This document shows positions 27,219-37,036 of a stretch of DNA of 64,000 bases, piece after piece. Source of the DNA: Citrobacter telavivensis (GTDB lineage Bacteria; Pseudomonadota; Gammaproteobacteria; Enterobacterales; Enterobacteriaceae); assembly GCA_009363175.1 (NCBI GenBank), contig CP045205.1, positions 62,001-126,000 on the forward strand. Reading direction: 5' to 3'. The notes under the pieces are model-generated. The model did not search any database and was not told the DNA's origin. It saw only the letters and a list, made by a program, of their open reading frames with translations. Every line of letters starts with the position of its first letter. The stretch's first letter is position 1. A program made the translations under genes and the position numbers.

Positions 27219-27455
27219 ATGGCTTCGCTAATTCAGGTTCGCGATTTACTGGCCTTACGGGGACGCATGGAGGCAGAGCAAATCAGCCATACATTGCATA
27301 CGCCGCAGCCGATGATCGACGCCATGCTCAAGCAACTGGAGACGATGGGTAAAGCGATGCGGATTCAGGAAGAGCCTGGCGGCTGTCTCTCCGGAAGCTG
27401 CAAAAGTTGCCCGGAAGGCAAAGCCTGCCTGCGCGAATGGTGGGCGCTGCGTTAA
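27219..27455 (+). CDS. feoC: ferrous iron transport regulator FeoC
   Basis: 78-residue winged-helix protein, third gene of feoABC, nine bases after feoB. N-terminal winged helix (LIQVRDLLALRGRMEA) and a C-terminal loop with four cysteines in CLSGSCKSCPEGKACLREWW, the region that can hold an Fe-S cluster. In Salmonella FeoC shields FeoB from FtsH proteolysis; a transcriptional role has also been proposed. Confidence 0.95.
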   Translation: MASLIQVRDLLALRGRMEAEQISHTLHTPQPMIDAMLKQLETMGKAMRIQEEPGGCLSGSCKSCPEGKACLREWWALR

Positions 27456-27459
27456 GTTT

Positions 27460-27495
27460 ATGCCGGATGGCGCGGTGAACGTCGCCATCCGGCAT
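27460..27495. repeat. REP palindrome after feoC
   Basis: Perfect 13-base arms ATGCCGGATGGCG (27460-27472) and CGCCATCCGGCAT (27483-27495) round a 10-base loop, followed by TTTT. A REP unit that may also act as the feo terminator or 3' mRNA stabiliser. Confidence 0.85.
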
Positions 27496-27643
27496 TTTGC
27501 GTGCCGGATTCCACAACACTAAATCACGTTCAGCAAGACAACGATTTCCTCCTGCCTTGTTCGCATCGTTAACAACTGGGAGATGCTTTCTCCTCTCCTG
27601 CCAGATAGAGTCACGCCATCTTTTATTCCGGTGAGGGATCGCC

Positions 27644-28594
27644 ATGAATACGGCCTCCAGCGCGACACCGCACGATGCGATATTCAAAACATTTTTGAGC
27701 CACCCGGCGACCGCGCAGGATTTTCTTCAACTCCACCTTCCTGCCTCCTTGCGTGCGCTTTGCGACCTGCAGACGCTGAAACTGGAACCGACGAGTTTTA
27801 TTGAGGAAGAGTTGCGCGCGTACTATTGCGATGTGCTGTGGTCACTAAAAACCCGCGAAGGAGAGGGGTATATCTACGTCGTCATTGAACATCAGAGCAC
27901 CGCCGATCCGCATATGGCATTCCGTCTCATGCGCTACGCCATTGCGGCAATGCAACGACATCTGGATGCCGGCCACCAGACGCTCCCCCTGGTGATACCT
28001 ATGCTGTTTTATCACGGTACGGTCAGCCCCTACCCCTTTTCACTCTGCTGGCTGGACGAATTTGATGACCCGGAAGCCGCACGACGACTGTATGGCGCAG
28101 CGTTACCACTGGTGGATATTACCGTCGTTCCTGATGACGAGATTATGCAACATCGTCGTGTGGCACTACTGGAACTGGTGCAAAAGCATATCCGTAAGCG
28201 GGATTTAATGGGATTAGTGGAAAAACTGGCGACGCTGCTTATTACGGGGCACGCTAATGACAACCAACTGAAAGCCCTGTTTAATTATCTGCTGCAGGCG
28301 GGTGACACCGATCGCTTTCGCGATTTTATACATGGCATGGCCGAACGATTACCCGAACACAAGGAGAGCTTGATGACTATTGCCGAGAGATTACGTCAGG
28401 AAGGGCATTGTAATGGTCTTCAGGAGGGTCATATCAATGGATTACAAGAAGGCCTGGAAAAGGGCTTGCAGCAGGGTAAACGCGAGGAAGCACTGCGCAT
28501 CGCTACCACCATGCTGACTGATGGCATCGACCGCCAGACCATTCTCAGAATCACCGGGCTTACCGCCGATGACTTGATCACGCAGAACCATTAA
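27644..28594 (+). CDS. rpnA: Rpn-family recombination-promoting nuclease / putative transposase
   Basis: 316 residues, orthologous in position and sequence to E. coli RpnA (YhgA, about 292). Rpn proteins are PD-(D/E)XK-like DNases that raise RecA-independent recombination. The core is seen as D63 in CDVLWSLK and E82-H-Q84 in VVIEHQS, with RMMRYAIAAMQ-type helix following. The extra length is a C-terminal run of a GLQEGxxxG motif (GHCNGLQEGHINGLQEGLEK, then GLQQGKRE, about 256-282), which my recollection of E. coli RpnA lacks. Confidence 0.92.
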   Translation: MNTASSATPHDAIFKTFLSHPATAQDFLQLHLPASLRALCDLQTLKLEPTSFIEEELRAYYCDVLWSLKTREGEGYIYVVIEHQSTADPHMAFRLMRYAIAAMQRHLDAGHQTLPLVIPMLFYHGTVSPYPFSLCWLDEFDDPEAARRLYGAALPLVDITVVPDDEIMQHRRVALLELVQKHIRKRDLMGLVEKLATLLITGHANDNQLKALFNYLLQAGDTDRFRDFIHGMAERLPEHKESLMTIAERLRQEGHCNGLQEGHINGLQEGLEKGLQQGKREEALRIATTMLTDGIDRQTILRITGLTADDLITQNH

Positions 28595-28640
28595 TCGCAC
28601 GCCCGGCAAGGGGTTCACTTTCCGGGCGTTTTTCATTGTG

Positions 28641-29411
28641 TTATAACTTTTGTTTCAGCGCCACCAGCGCCTGACAAAACGCATCAGGATGCGAAATAAA
28701 CGGGGCATGCGCCGCCTTTGCAAAAATCAGCGACTCGCTCTCTGGCCACAGCGCATCAAGCAGTGGTACGACCTTGCGGGGAACAAGTCCGTCCAGATAG
28801 CCGTATAATCGCAGGAACGGTACTGTCAGCGATGTCATCGACTCGCGCAGATCAACTGTCTTGAGGATCTCCAGCCCCCCGTTCAGTACAGTCACCGGCG
28901 GCATTGGCAGCGCCAGTACGGTTTTCTTCAGCGCGCGGGCATCCTGACGCGCCGTTTCCGTCCCCATCGTTTGTAATGCCAGAAAACGCTCTACTGTCCG
29001 CTGAAAGTCTTCGCTGAGCTGTTGCTGGAATCCTGCCAGGACATCGGGTTTGATCCCCGGCCACGCGTCACGTGCGCTGAAACAGGGTGAGGACGCTACG
29101 GTCACCAGTGCCTGAACGCGCTCGGGATGGGTTAATGCCACCTGGCTTGCCACCAATCCACCAAGACTCCAGCCAAGCCAGATAGCTTTCTCTGGTGCCT
29201 GATCCAACACATGCTCTGCCATCTCTCCAAGCGTCATGGCCCCAAACCCCTGGCTGCGGCCAAAACCTGGTAAATCGACCAGATGAAGCGTGAAATGCGA
29301 GCTCAGTTCCTCGCTAATGCAATGCCATACTTCGGCGTTAAGTCCCCATCCGTGCAGCAGCACAAGATGACAATTTCCCTCACCACGGGTCTGCCACCAG
29401 ATGTCATTCAT
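28641..29411 (-). CDS. bioH: pimeloyl-ACP methyl ester carboxylesterase
   Basis: Alpha/beta hydrolase of 256 residues that removes the methyl ester from pimeloyl-ACP, ending the fatty-acid-borrowed stage of biotin synthesis. Catalytic triad visible: S82 in GWSLGG, Asp in YLDGLVPRKV (about 207) and His in AAHAPFISHP (about 235). The oxyanion HGWG is at 20-23. Divergent from gntX, the starts 37 bases apart, away from the other bio genes as usual in enterics. Confidence 0.96.
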   Translation of the reverse strand: MNDIWWQTRGEGNCHLVLLHGWGLNAEVWHCISEELSSHFTLHLVDLPGFGRSQGFGAMTLGEMAEHVLDQAPEKAIWLGWSLGGLVASQVALTHPERVQALVTVASSPCFSARDAWPGIKPDVLAGFQQQLSEDFQRTVERFLALQTMGTETARQDARALKKTVLALPMPPVTVLNGGLEILKTVDLRESMTSLTVPFLRLYGYLDGLVPRKVVPLLDALWPESESLIFAKAAHAPFISHPDAFCQALVALKQKL

Positions 29412-29447
29412 CAGTTACTGTTCTCTTTTCGCCAACAAGGATGAACC

Positions 29448-30132
<685 letters not shown>

Positions 30133-30190
30133 AGCCTCGATGATGGGCGTATTATAACCAACTAAAATAGTCAACTATTAGGCCATTACT

Positions 30191-30766
30191 ATGATCCGTA
30201 TTTCCGATGCTGCACAAGCGCACTTTGCCAAACTGCTGGCAAATCAGGAAGAAGGGACACAAATCCGTGTATTTGTGATTAATCCCGGTACGCCTAACGC
30301 TGAATGTGGTGTTTCTTATTGTCCGCCGGACGCCGTGGAAGCAACCGACACCGCCCTGAAATTTGACCTGCTGACCGCTTATGTTGATGAACTGAGTGCG
30401 CCCTATCTGGAAGACGCTGAGATCGATTTTGTGACCGATCAGTTGGGTTCTCAACTGACGCTGAAAGCGCCGAACGCGAAAATGCGTAAAGTGGCTGACG
30501 ATGCGCCGCTGATGGAACGCGTGGAATATATGCTGCAATCGCAGATTAACCCGCAGCTTGCCGGTCACGGCGGTCGTGTTTCTCTGATGGAGATAACCGA
30601 CGAAGGCTATGCGATTCTGCAGTTTGGCGGCGGCTGTAATGGCTGTTCCATGGTCGACGTGACCCTGAAAGAAGGGATCGAGAAGCAGTTGCTGAACGAG
30701 TTCCCGGAGCTGAAAGGCGTTCGCGACCTGACCGAACACCAGCGCGGCGAACACTCTTACTACTAA
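30191..30766 (+). CDS. nfuA: Fe-S biogenesis protein NfuA
   Basis: Carrier that delivers [4Fe-4S] clusters to apo-proteins such as aconitase and lipoyl synthase under iron starvation or oxidative stress. 191 residues, E. coli length. N-terminal degenerate A-type carrier domain (1-100, lacking the usual three Cys set) and a C-terminal Nfu domain with CXXC in GGGCNGCSM (C149 and C152). Followed by a REP palindrome. Confidence 0.97.
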   Translation: MIRISDAAQAHFAKLLANQEEGTQIRVFVINPGTPNAECGVSYCPPDAVEATDTALKFDLLTAYVDELSAPYLEDAEIDFVTDQLGSQLTLKAPNAKMRKVADDAPLMERVEYMLQSQINPQLAGHGGRVSLMEITDEGYAILQFGGGCNGCSMVDVTLKEGIEKQLLNEFPELKGVRDLTEHQRGEHSYY

Positions 30767-31100
30767 GTTCTCTGCGCGTGTATTGCCCGATAAGCGCAAG
30801 CGCCATCGGGCAATATGCAATCTCGCGCCGCCCTCTCAACATATTCTGCAACATCCTCTCCGATAATTTGACCTGCCTCGCATAATTTAAATTTTGCCTG
30901 TCGAGGTGATTCTCAATCACCCTATGTTACCCGTATCATTCATATGGGCACCAAACACACACTTAACATCCGACTAAACTAGACAGTTTTAAGGGTAATC
31001 CGTCGAGGTGCTGTTACGTCGCTGTTCCCGGTTGGGACAAACGTAGTTTGTCGTCAAAACATTGACGTTACCCATAACAAATTGAAAGGCCAGGTAAATC
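30767..31100 (+). promoter_or_regulatory. gntT: gntT upstream region with GntR operators and REP
   Basis: 334 bases without a gene. From left: a REP-like palindrome ATTGCCCGAT (30782-30791) / ATCGGGCAAT (30805-30814); a perfect 17-base palindrome GGTGATT-CTC-AATCACC (30905-30921); a GntR-type operator ATGTTACCCGTATCATT (30924-30940); and a second GntR-like element ACGTTACCCATAAC (31065-31078). Two operators about 140 bases apart recall the known E. coli gntT arrangement, where GntR represses by looping and CRP activates. Confidence 0.7.
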
Positions 31101-32417
31101 ATGCCATTAGTCATCGTTGCTATCGGTGTAATCTTGTTATTACTCCTGATGATCCGCTTCAAAATGAACGGTTTCATCGCTCTCGTCCTGGTGGCGCTTG
31201 CTGTTGGATTGATGCAAGGAATGCCGCTGGATAAAGTCATTGGCTCCATCAAAGCTGGCGTTGGCGGCACCCTGGGGAGTCTTGCCCTGATTATGGGTTT
31301 TGGCGCCATGCTGGGCAAAATGCTGGCAGACTGCGGGGGTGCGCAACGTATCGCCACCACGCTGATTGCAAAATTTGGTAAGAAACACATTCAGTGGGCC
31401 GTAGTATTGACAGGCTTCACCGTCGGTTTTGCACTGTTCTATGAAGTGGGCTTCGTGTTGATGCTACCGCTGGTCTTTACCATTGCGGCCGCCGCCAACA
31501 TTCCGCTGCTGTATGTCGGTGTACCGATGGCCGCAGCGCTCTCCGTGACGCACGGTTTTCTGCCGCCGCACCCGGGTCCAACCGCTATCGCCACCATTTT
31601 CCATGCGGATATGGGTAAAACCCTGCTGTTCGGTACGATTCTGGCGATCCCGACCGTAATTCTGGCGGGTCCGGTCTTTGCCCGCTGCCTGAAAGGCATT
31701 GATAAACCTATTCCGGAAGGTCTGTACAGCGCGAAAACCTTCACTGAAGAAGAGATGCCGAGCTTTGGCGTCAGCGTCTGGACTTCACTGGTTCCCGTTG
31801 TGCTGATGGCGATGCGCGCCATTGCAGAGATGATCCTGCCGAAAGGCCACGCCTTCCTGCCCGTTGCCGAGTTCTTCGGTGACCCTGTGATGGCAACCCT
31901 GATTGCGGTGTTGATCGCTATGTTCACCTTCGGTCTGAACCGCGGTCGTTCGATGGATCAGATTAACGATACGCTGATCTCTTCCATCAAAATTATCGCG
32001 ATGATGCTGTTGATCATCGGCGGTGGCGGCGCGTTCAAGCAGGTACTGGTCGACAGCGGCGTGGATAAATACATTGCGTCCATGATGAACGAAACCAACA
32101 TCTCCCCGCTGCTGATGGCGTGGTCTATCGCTGCCGTTCTGCGTATCGCGCTGGGTTCGGCTACCGTTGCCGCCATTACCGCGGGTGGGATTGTCGCACC
32201 GCTGATCGCCACTACCGGCGTCAGCCCTGAGCTGATGGTTATCGCCGTTGGTTCCGGTAGCGTCATCTTCTCTCACGTGAACGATCCAGGCTTCTGGCTG
32301 TTCAAAGAGTACTTTAACCTGACGATCGGCGAGACCATCAAGTCCTGGTCGATGCTGGAAACCATTATCTCTGTCTGCGGCCTGATTGGGTGTCTGCTAC
32401 TGGGAACGGTGGTTTAA
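31101..32417 (+). CDS. gntT: high-affinity gluconate:H+ symporter GntT
   Basis: GntP-family permease of 438 residues importing D-gluconate. About 12-14 hydrophobic segments across the whole length. The family motif near HGFLPPHPGPTAIA (about 150-163) and the C-terminal SHVNDPGFWLFKEYF are seen, both characteristic of GntT. GntR-type operators lie upstream. Ends in a REP element and a strong terminator. The sugar-acid uptake role complements the accessory sugar-acid genes at 51-57 kb. Confidence 0.96.
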   Translation: MPLVIVAIGVILLLLLMIRFKMNGFIALVLVALAVGLMQGMPLDKVIGSIKAGVGGTLGSLALIMGFGAMLGKMLADCGGAQRIATTLIAKFGKKHIQWAVVLTGFTVGFALFYEVGFVLMLPLVFTIAAAANIPLLYVGVPMAAALSVTHGFLPPHPGPTAIATIFHADMGKTLLFGTILAIPTVILAGPVFARCLKGIDKPIPEGLYSAKTFTEEEMPSFGVSVWTSLVPVVLMAMRAIAEMILPKGHAFLPVAEFFGDPVMATLIAVLIAMFTFGLNRGRSMDQINDTLISSIKIIAMMLLIIGGGGAFKQVLVDSGVDKYIASMMNETNISPLLMAWSIAAVLRIALGSATVAAITAGGIVAPLIATTGVSPELMVIAVGSGSVIFSHVNDPGFWLFKEYFNLTIGETIKSWSMLETIISVCGLIGCLLLGTVV

Positions 32418-32430
32418 CCGAAACGCCTTG

Positions 32431-32462
32431 TAGGCCGGATAAGGCAAAGCCGCCATCCGGCA
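32431..32462. repeat. REP element after gntT
   Basis: GCCGGAT (32434-32440) and ATCCGGC (32455-32461) round AAGGCAAAGCCGCC. A further fragment ATCAGGCCTACATG near 32499 looks like a second, partial unit. Confidence 0.75.
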
Positions 32463-32520
32463 ATATTCACCAGAATGGCCTGATGACGCTGCACTTATCA
32501 GGCCTACATGTTGTCACCAT

Positions 32521-32549
32521 AAAAAAGCCGGGGAAATCCCCGGCTTTTT
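32521..32549. terminator. bidirectional terminator between gntT and malQ
   Basis: Stem GCCGGGG (32527-32533), loop AAAT, stem CCCCGGC (32538-32544), with six As before and five Ts after. It serves rightward gntT and leftward malQ, whose stop codon begins at 32551. Confidence 0.92.
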
Positions 32550-34633
32550 CATTTCTTCTTCGCAGCCGCTTTTCGCCGCTTATCCAGATCCTTAATCAGC
32601 TTGTTCACCCGTTCATCGGCAAACATCGCTTCAAGCGTGGCGGAAAGCTTACGACGCCAGTTTTTGTACTGCGAACTGGTCCCCGGAATGTTGACCGGCT
32701 CCGCCATATCCAGCCAGTCTTCCGGCTGCAACCCTAATAACGCGCTGTTACTGTCGGCAATATAACGCTGCATACCCCGATTGAGCGTCGGCGTCATCGC
32801 CATCAGCGAGGCCTTATGTCCGACCCGTTTTGGCAGACAGCCGTACTTATGCAGCGCATCTAATAGCCCCTGCTTCGCCCGCTCACGGTCCTGATACAGT
32901 CCGCGCAGCACCACGTCATCAGGGTAGAGTCCCAGCGCTTTGCCGAGCGTCAGGTCGCCGCTGTCCCAATAACCTTTGAGCGTAGGAAGATCATGCGTCG
33001 TCGCGACAGCCATTGATTGTTCCGGATACGCTTTCGGCGCACGGTAGTTCTTCTCATGGTCGTTCTCGAAATAGAGCACTTTGTAAGAGTACACGCCGCA
33101 GGTTCGCAGCTTGCCAACAATCTCCACCGGAACGGTACCCAGATCTTCACCAATCACCATGCAGTGATGACGCTGACTTTCCAGCGCCAGAATCGACAGC
33201 AGGTCGTCAACCGGATAGTGAACATAGGCGCCGTGGTCGGCGGTTTCACCGTAGGGGATCCACCACAGGCGCAGCATCGACATGACGTGGTCGATACGCA
33301 GCGCGCCGCAGTTTTGCATATTCGCCCGCAGGAGTTCGATAAACGGCTCATAGGCGCGCGCCGTGATGATATGCGGATCCATCGGCGGCAGCCCCCAGTT
33401 CTGACCAAGCGGGCCGAGGATATCCGGCGGCGCGCCAACGGAGGCTTTCAGGCAATACAGCTCACGATCGCACCAGGTTTCCGAGCCACCTTCCGCCACG
33501 CCCACCGCCAGATCGCGATACAGGCCAATCGGCATCTTAAAGCCCTGACTGGTCTCCCAGCAGGCGGCAAACTGAGTGTAAGCCAACCACTGCAGCCAGA
33601 GCCAGAAATCCACCTCATCACGATGCGCGTGACAGAATTTTTTCACCTCCGGCGAATCAATCGACTGATAAGCCTTCGGCCAGACCGGCCAGCCCCAGCG
33701 CAGTTCGTCCTCTTTCACCTGATGAGCATGCAGCGCATCAAACGCCGCCTGCCAGTACAGGCTATCGCCTTCCTGAGCCACGAACGCCCGGAACGCCGCC
33801 ATCTGCTCATCGTCGCGCGCGGCAAATCCTTTCCACGCCATGCGCAGCGCCGTCATTTTCAGCGCGGTGACGGTGGAATAATCAACCCATTCAGCGTCCC
33901 GCGCCTGTTGCAACGCTTGCTGCGTGGCGGGTTTCTGCCACCAGGCCTGCGCCTCTTTGCTCAGGCGAAAATCGTCTACGGCGTTCACGTCGATGTAAAT
34001 GACGTTCAGCCAGCGGCGCGAGGACGGGCTGTACGGACTGGCGCTCTCCGGGTTTGCCGGATAGAGCGCATGGATCGGGTTGAGGCCGATAAACGCCCCC
34101 CCACGCTTTGCCACATCTACCAGCATCGACTTCAGATCGCCGAAGTCACCAATCCCCCAGTTGCGCTCCGAACGCAGCGTATACAGCTGAACACAGGCCC
34201 CCCAGAGTTTCTGACCGTTCAGCAGCGCCTGCGGCTCGTAGCAGCGTTTTGGCGCCACAATGACGCGGCAATGGTGTCGCTGCTCATCCTGCGTCAGGGT
34301 CAGCGTGTGATAGCCCAGCGGCAGCTTTGTCGGCAGAGTAAAGGATTTACCGCCAGTGGCATGCCCCTTAAACTGCTCCCCCTCTTCGGTGGTCAACAGC
34401 CAGTTGAATTCACCGTGTCCTTCCACCGCCAGCGGCATCTTTTTGCCTGCGATGTAGACCATCACATTCGGCACCGGCGTCACCGCCACTTTTGTGGCGG
34501 CGGTACGGTGCATAGCATCCAACAAACGTCGCTTGGTTTCGGCACCAATTGACTGCGGTTTGCCGTGGGCATTGATATAATTGGGACTGATCCCGGCCGC
34601 CAGCGCGGCATTATCCAGACGTTTGTTATCCAT
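32549..34633 (-). CDS. malQ: 4-alpha-glucanotransferase (amylomaltase)
   Basis: GH77 enzyme of 694 residues that transfers dextrinyl groups between maltodextrins, releasing glucose and making longer chains for MalP. Catalytic motifs seen: ALRIDHVMSM (Asp nucleophile, about 448), VIGEDLGTVP (acid/base Glu, about 496) and ATTHDLPTLKGYW (third Asp, about 548). The N-terminal 140 residues form the extra domain of enterobacterial MalQ. Nine bases after malP, in the malPQ operon. Basic Lys-rich C-terminus. Confidence 0.97.
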   Translation of the reverse strand: MDNKRLDNAALAAGISPNYINAHGKPQSIGAETKRRLLDAMHRTAATKVAVTPVPNVMVYIAGKKMPLAVEGHGEFNWLLTTEEGEQFKGHATGGKSFTLPTKLPLGYHTLTLTQDEQRHHCRVIVAPKRCYEPQALLNGQKLWGACVQLYTLRSERNWGIGDFGDLKSMLVDVAKRGGAFIGLNPIHALYPANPESASPYSPSSRRWLNVIYIDVNAVDDFRLSKEAQAWWQKPATQQALQQARDAEWVDYSTVTALKMTALRMAWKGFAARDDEQMAAFRAFVAQEGDSLYWQAAFDALHAHQVKEDELRWGWPVWPKAYQSIDSPEVKKFCHAHRDEVDFWLWLQWLAYTQFAACWETSQGFKMPIGLYRDLAVGVAEGGSETWCDRELYCLKASVGAPPDILGPLGQNWGLPPMDPHIITARAYEPFIELLRANMQNCGALRIDHVMSMLRLWWIPYGETADHGAYVHYPVDDLLSILALESQRHHCMVIGEDLGTVPVEIVGKLRTCGVYSYKVLYFENDHEKNYRAPKAYPEQSMAVATTHDLPTLKGYWDSGDLTLGKALGLYPDDVVLRGLYQDRERAKQGLLDALHKYGCLPKRVGHKASLMAMTPTLNRGMQRYIADSNSALLGLQPEDWLDMAEPVNIPGTSSQYKNWRRKLSATLEAMFADERVNKLIKDLDKRRKAAAKKK

Positions 34634-34642
34634 CGCGCTTCC

Positions 34643-37036
34643 TTAGCGTTTCGCCTGCCAGATTCGGGTCTGATAATCGCGAATGGAGCGATCCGAGCTG
34701 AACATACCGCAGCGCGCGGAGTTCAGGATCGCCGCACGCGTCCAGGCCTCCTGGTCACGATACAACACATCCACCTGTTTCTGCGCCTCAACATAGGCCG
34801 CAAAGTCCGCCATCACCAGATACGGATCGCCACCCTGTTTGCCCATACTGTGCAGCATCTGGTCAAAGGCGTGCTTATCACCGCCGCTGAATTTCCCGCT
34901 TTCCAGTTCTTTCAGCACGGCATCGAGCACTTTATCCTTCTTGCGCCATTTCAGCGGATCGTAACCTTTGGCTTTCAGCGCCTTCACCTGTTCCACGGTA
35001 TGACCAAAGATAAAGATATTCTCGTCACCCACTTTCTCGGCGATTTCCACGTTCGCGCCGTCCAGCGTACCGACCGTTAGCGCGCCGTTGAGCGCCAGCT
35101 TCATGTTTCCGGTACCGGAAGCCTCTTTCCCCGCCGTGGAGATCTGCTCGGAGATATCCGCCGCCGGAATCAGCATTTCTGCCGCCGACACGCAGTAATC
35201 CGGCAGGAACACCACTTTCAGCTTGTCGCCGACTTTCGGGTCGTTGTTGATGGTTTCTGCCACCTTGTTAATGGCAAAAATGATGTTTTTCGCCAGGTAG
35301 TAACCCGGAGCCGCCTTCGCGCCAAACAGGAAGACGCGCGGCACGCGGTCTGCCTGCGGGTTTTCGCGGATCTCTTTATACAGCGCCAGGATATGCAGCA
35401 GGTTCAGGTGCTGACGCTTGTACTCGTGCAGACGTTTAATCTGAATGTCGAAAATCGCCTGCGGGTTAATCTCAATCCCGGTGCGGACCTTCACAAACTC
35501 AGCCAGACGCACCTTATTCGCCTGCTTGATATCACGCCAGGTCTTGCGGAACCTGGCATCGTCGGCGTATTTCTCCAGGTTGATCAACTGGTCGAGATCG
35601 TTCGCCCACTCTTTCTTCAGCGTTTTATCAAACAATGCGGCCAGTTCCGGGTTGCACTGCTTGATCCAGCGACGCGGCGTGATGCCGTTGGTCACGTTAT
35701 GGAACTTGTTCGGCCACAGCTTGTGATATTCCGGGAACAGATCCTTCACCACCAGATCGGAGTGCAGCGCAGCAACGCCATTGACCGCAAAGCCGCTGAC
35801 CACGCACATGTTCGCCATGCGCACCTGTTTGTCGTGGACCACCGCCAGCTTCGCCCAAACCTGTTTGTCGCCAGGCCAGGTTTTATCGACCCGCTTCTTA
35901 AAGCGATCGTTAATCTCTTTGATGATCTGCATGTGGCGCGGCAGCAGCGCTTTCACCAGTTTCTCATCCCAGCACTCCAGCGCTTCTGGCATCAGGGTGT
36001 GGTTGGTATAGGCGAAGGTTTTGCTGGTGATTGCCCAGGCGTCATCCCAGCTCATCTGGTGTTCGTCAAGCAGCACACGCAGCAGTTCCGGAATTGCAAT
36101 CGTCGGGTGAGTATCGTTCAGTTGAATGACTTCGTAATCCGCCAGTTCATGCAGCTTGCGGCCGGCCAGATGATGGCGACGCAGAATATCGGCCACCGAA
36201 CAGGCGCACTGGAAGTATTGCTGCATCAGACGCAGCTTCTTACCCGCCGTGTGGTTGTCGTTCGGGTAAAGCACTTTAGTCAGTTTATCGGCATCGATCC
36301 CCTGCTGTTCCGCACGCAGGAAATCGCCGTCATTAAATTTAGTCAGGTTAAACGGATGCGCATGAGTGGCCTGCCACAGACGCAGCGGTTGCGCCACGCC
36401 GTTACGGTAGCCCAATACCGGCAGATCCCACGCCTGCCCGGTAATCACAAAGCCGGGTTCCCAGCGACCGTCTTTTGTCACCTTGCCGCCAATGCCGACC
36501 TGCACATCAAGCTGCTCGTTATGACGGAACCACGGATAGCTGCCGCGATGCCAGTCATCCGGCGCTTCCATTTGCTGACCATCGGCAAACGACTGACGGA
36601 ACAGGCCGTACTGATAGTTCAGACCGTAACCGGTGGCAGATTGACCCACCGTCGCCATCGAGTCCAGGAAGCAGGCGGCGAGACGACCCAATCCCCCGTT
36701 GCCCAACGCCGGGTCAGTCTCCTCTTCCAGCAGATCGGTCAGGTTGATGTCGTGCGCTTTCAGCGCGTCGCTCACCGCCTGATACCAACCCAAATTAAGC
36801 AGGTTATTCCCCGTCAGACGACCAATCAGGAACTCCATAGAGATGTAGTTCACATGGCGCTGGTTTTTCGCCGGTTTCGCCACAGGTTGCGCACTGAGGA
36901 GTTCCGCCAGTGCACCACTGACGGCGTGCCACCATTGACGGGTCGTCATCTCGTGAGCTGACAGTAAACCGAAATGCTGCCACTGACGCGTCAGGGCTGC
37001 CTGAAATTGCTCTTGATTGAAGGTAGGCTGTGACAT
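34643..37036 (-). CDS. malP: maltodextrin phosphorylase
   Basis: Phosphorolyses maltodextrins to glucose 1-phosphate. The ATG at 37036 (MSQPTFNQEQF) gives 797 residues, the E. coli length. The open frame extends upstream to 37261 but crosses the MalT-box promoter, so the longer form is rejected. The pyridoxal-phosphate lysine is in ASGTGNMKLALNGA near the C-terminus, and the GNGGLGRLAACF phosphate-site motif near 115. Paralogue of glgP in this same window, distinguished by its shorter N-terminus. Confidence 0.97.
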   Translation of the reverse strand: MSQPTFNQEQFQAALTRQWQHFGLLSAHEMTTRQWWHAVSGALAELLSAQPVAKPAKNQRHVNYISMEFLIGRLTGNNLLNLGWYQAVSDALKAHDINLTDLLEEETDPALGNGGLGRLAACFLDSMATVGQSATGYGLNYQYGLFRQSFADGQQMEAPDDWHRGSYPWFRHNEQLDVQVGIGGKVTKDGRWEPGFVITGQAWDLPVLGYRNGVAQPLRLWQATHAHPFNLTKFNDGDFLRAEQQGIDADKLTKVLYPNDNHTAGKKLRLMQQYFQCACSVADILRRHHLAGRKLHELADYEVIQLNDTHPTIAIPELLRVLLDEHQMSWDDAWAITSKTFAYTNHTLMPEALECWDEKLVKALLPRHMQIIKEINDRFKKRVDKTWPGDKQVWAKLAVVHDKQVRMANMCVVSGFAVNGVAALHSDLVVKDLFPEYHKLWPNKFHNVTNGITPRRWIKQCNPELAALFDKTLKKEWANDLDQLINLEKYADDARFRKTWRDIKQANKVRLAEFVKVRTGIEINPQAIFDIQIKRLHEYKRQHLNLLHILALYKEIRENPQADRVPRVFLFGAKAAPGYYLAKNIIFAINKVAETINNDPKVGDKLKVVFLPDYCVSAAEMLIPAADISEQISTAGKEASGTGNMKLALNGALTVGTLDGANVEIAEKVGDENIFIFGHTVEQVKALKAKGYDPLKWRKKDKVLDAVLKELESGKFSGGDKHAFDQMLHSMGKQGGDPYLVMADFAAYVEAQKQVDVLYRDQEAWTRAAILNSARCGMFSSDRSIRDYQTRIWQAKR

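Noticed and set aside
33017..34552. Long open frame of about 511 codons antisense to malQ
   Set aside because: It lies wholly inside a well-matched malQ in the opposite strand, is Arg/His/Gln-rich as reverse-strand shadows of GC-rich genes are, and has no recognisable domain.
35393..36961. Open frame of about 522 codons antisense to malP
   Set aside because: Same reasoning: complementary to a full-length phosphorylase and without family signature. A matching shadow lies opposite glgP.
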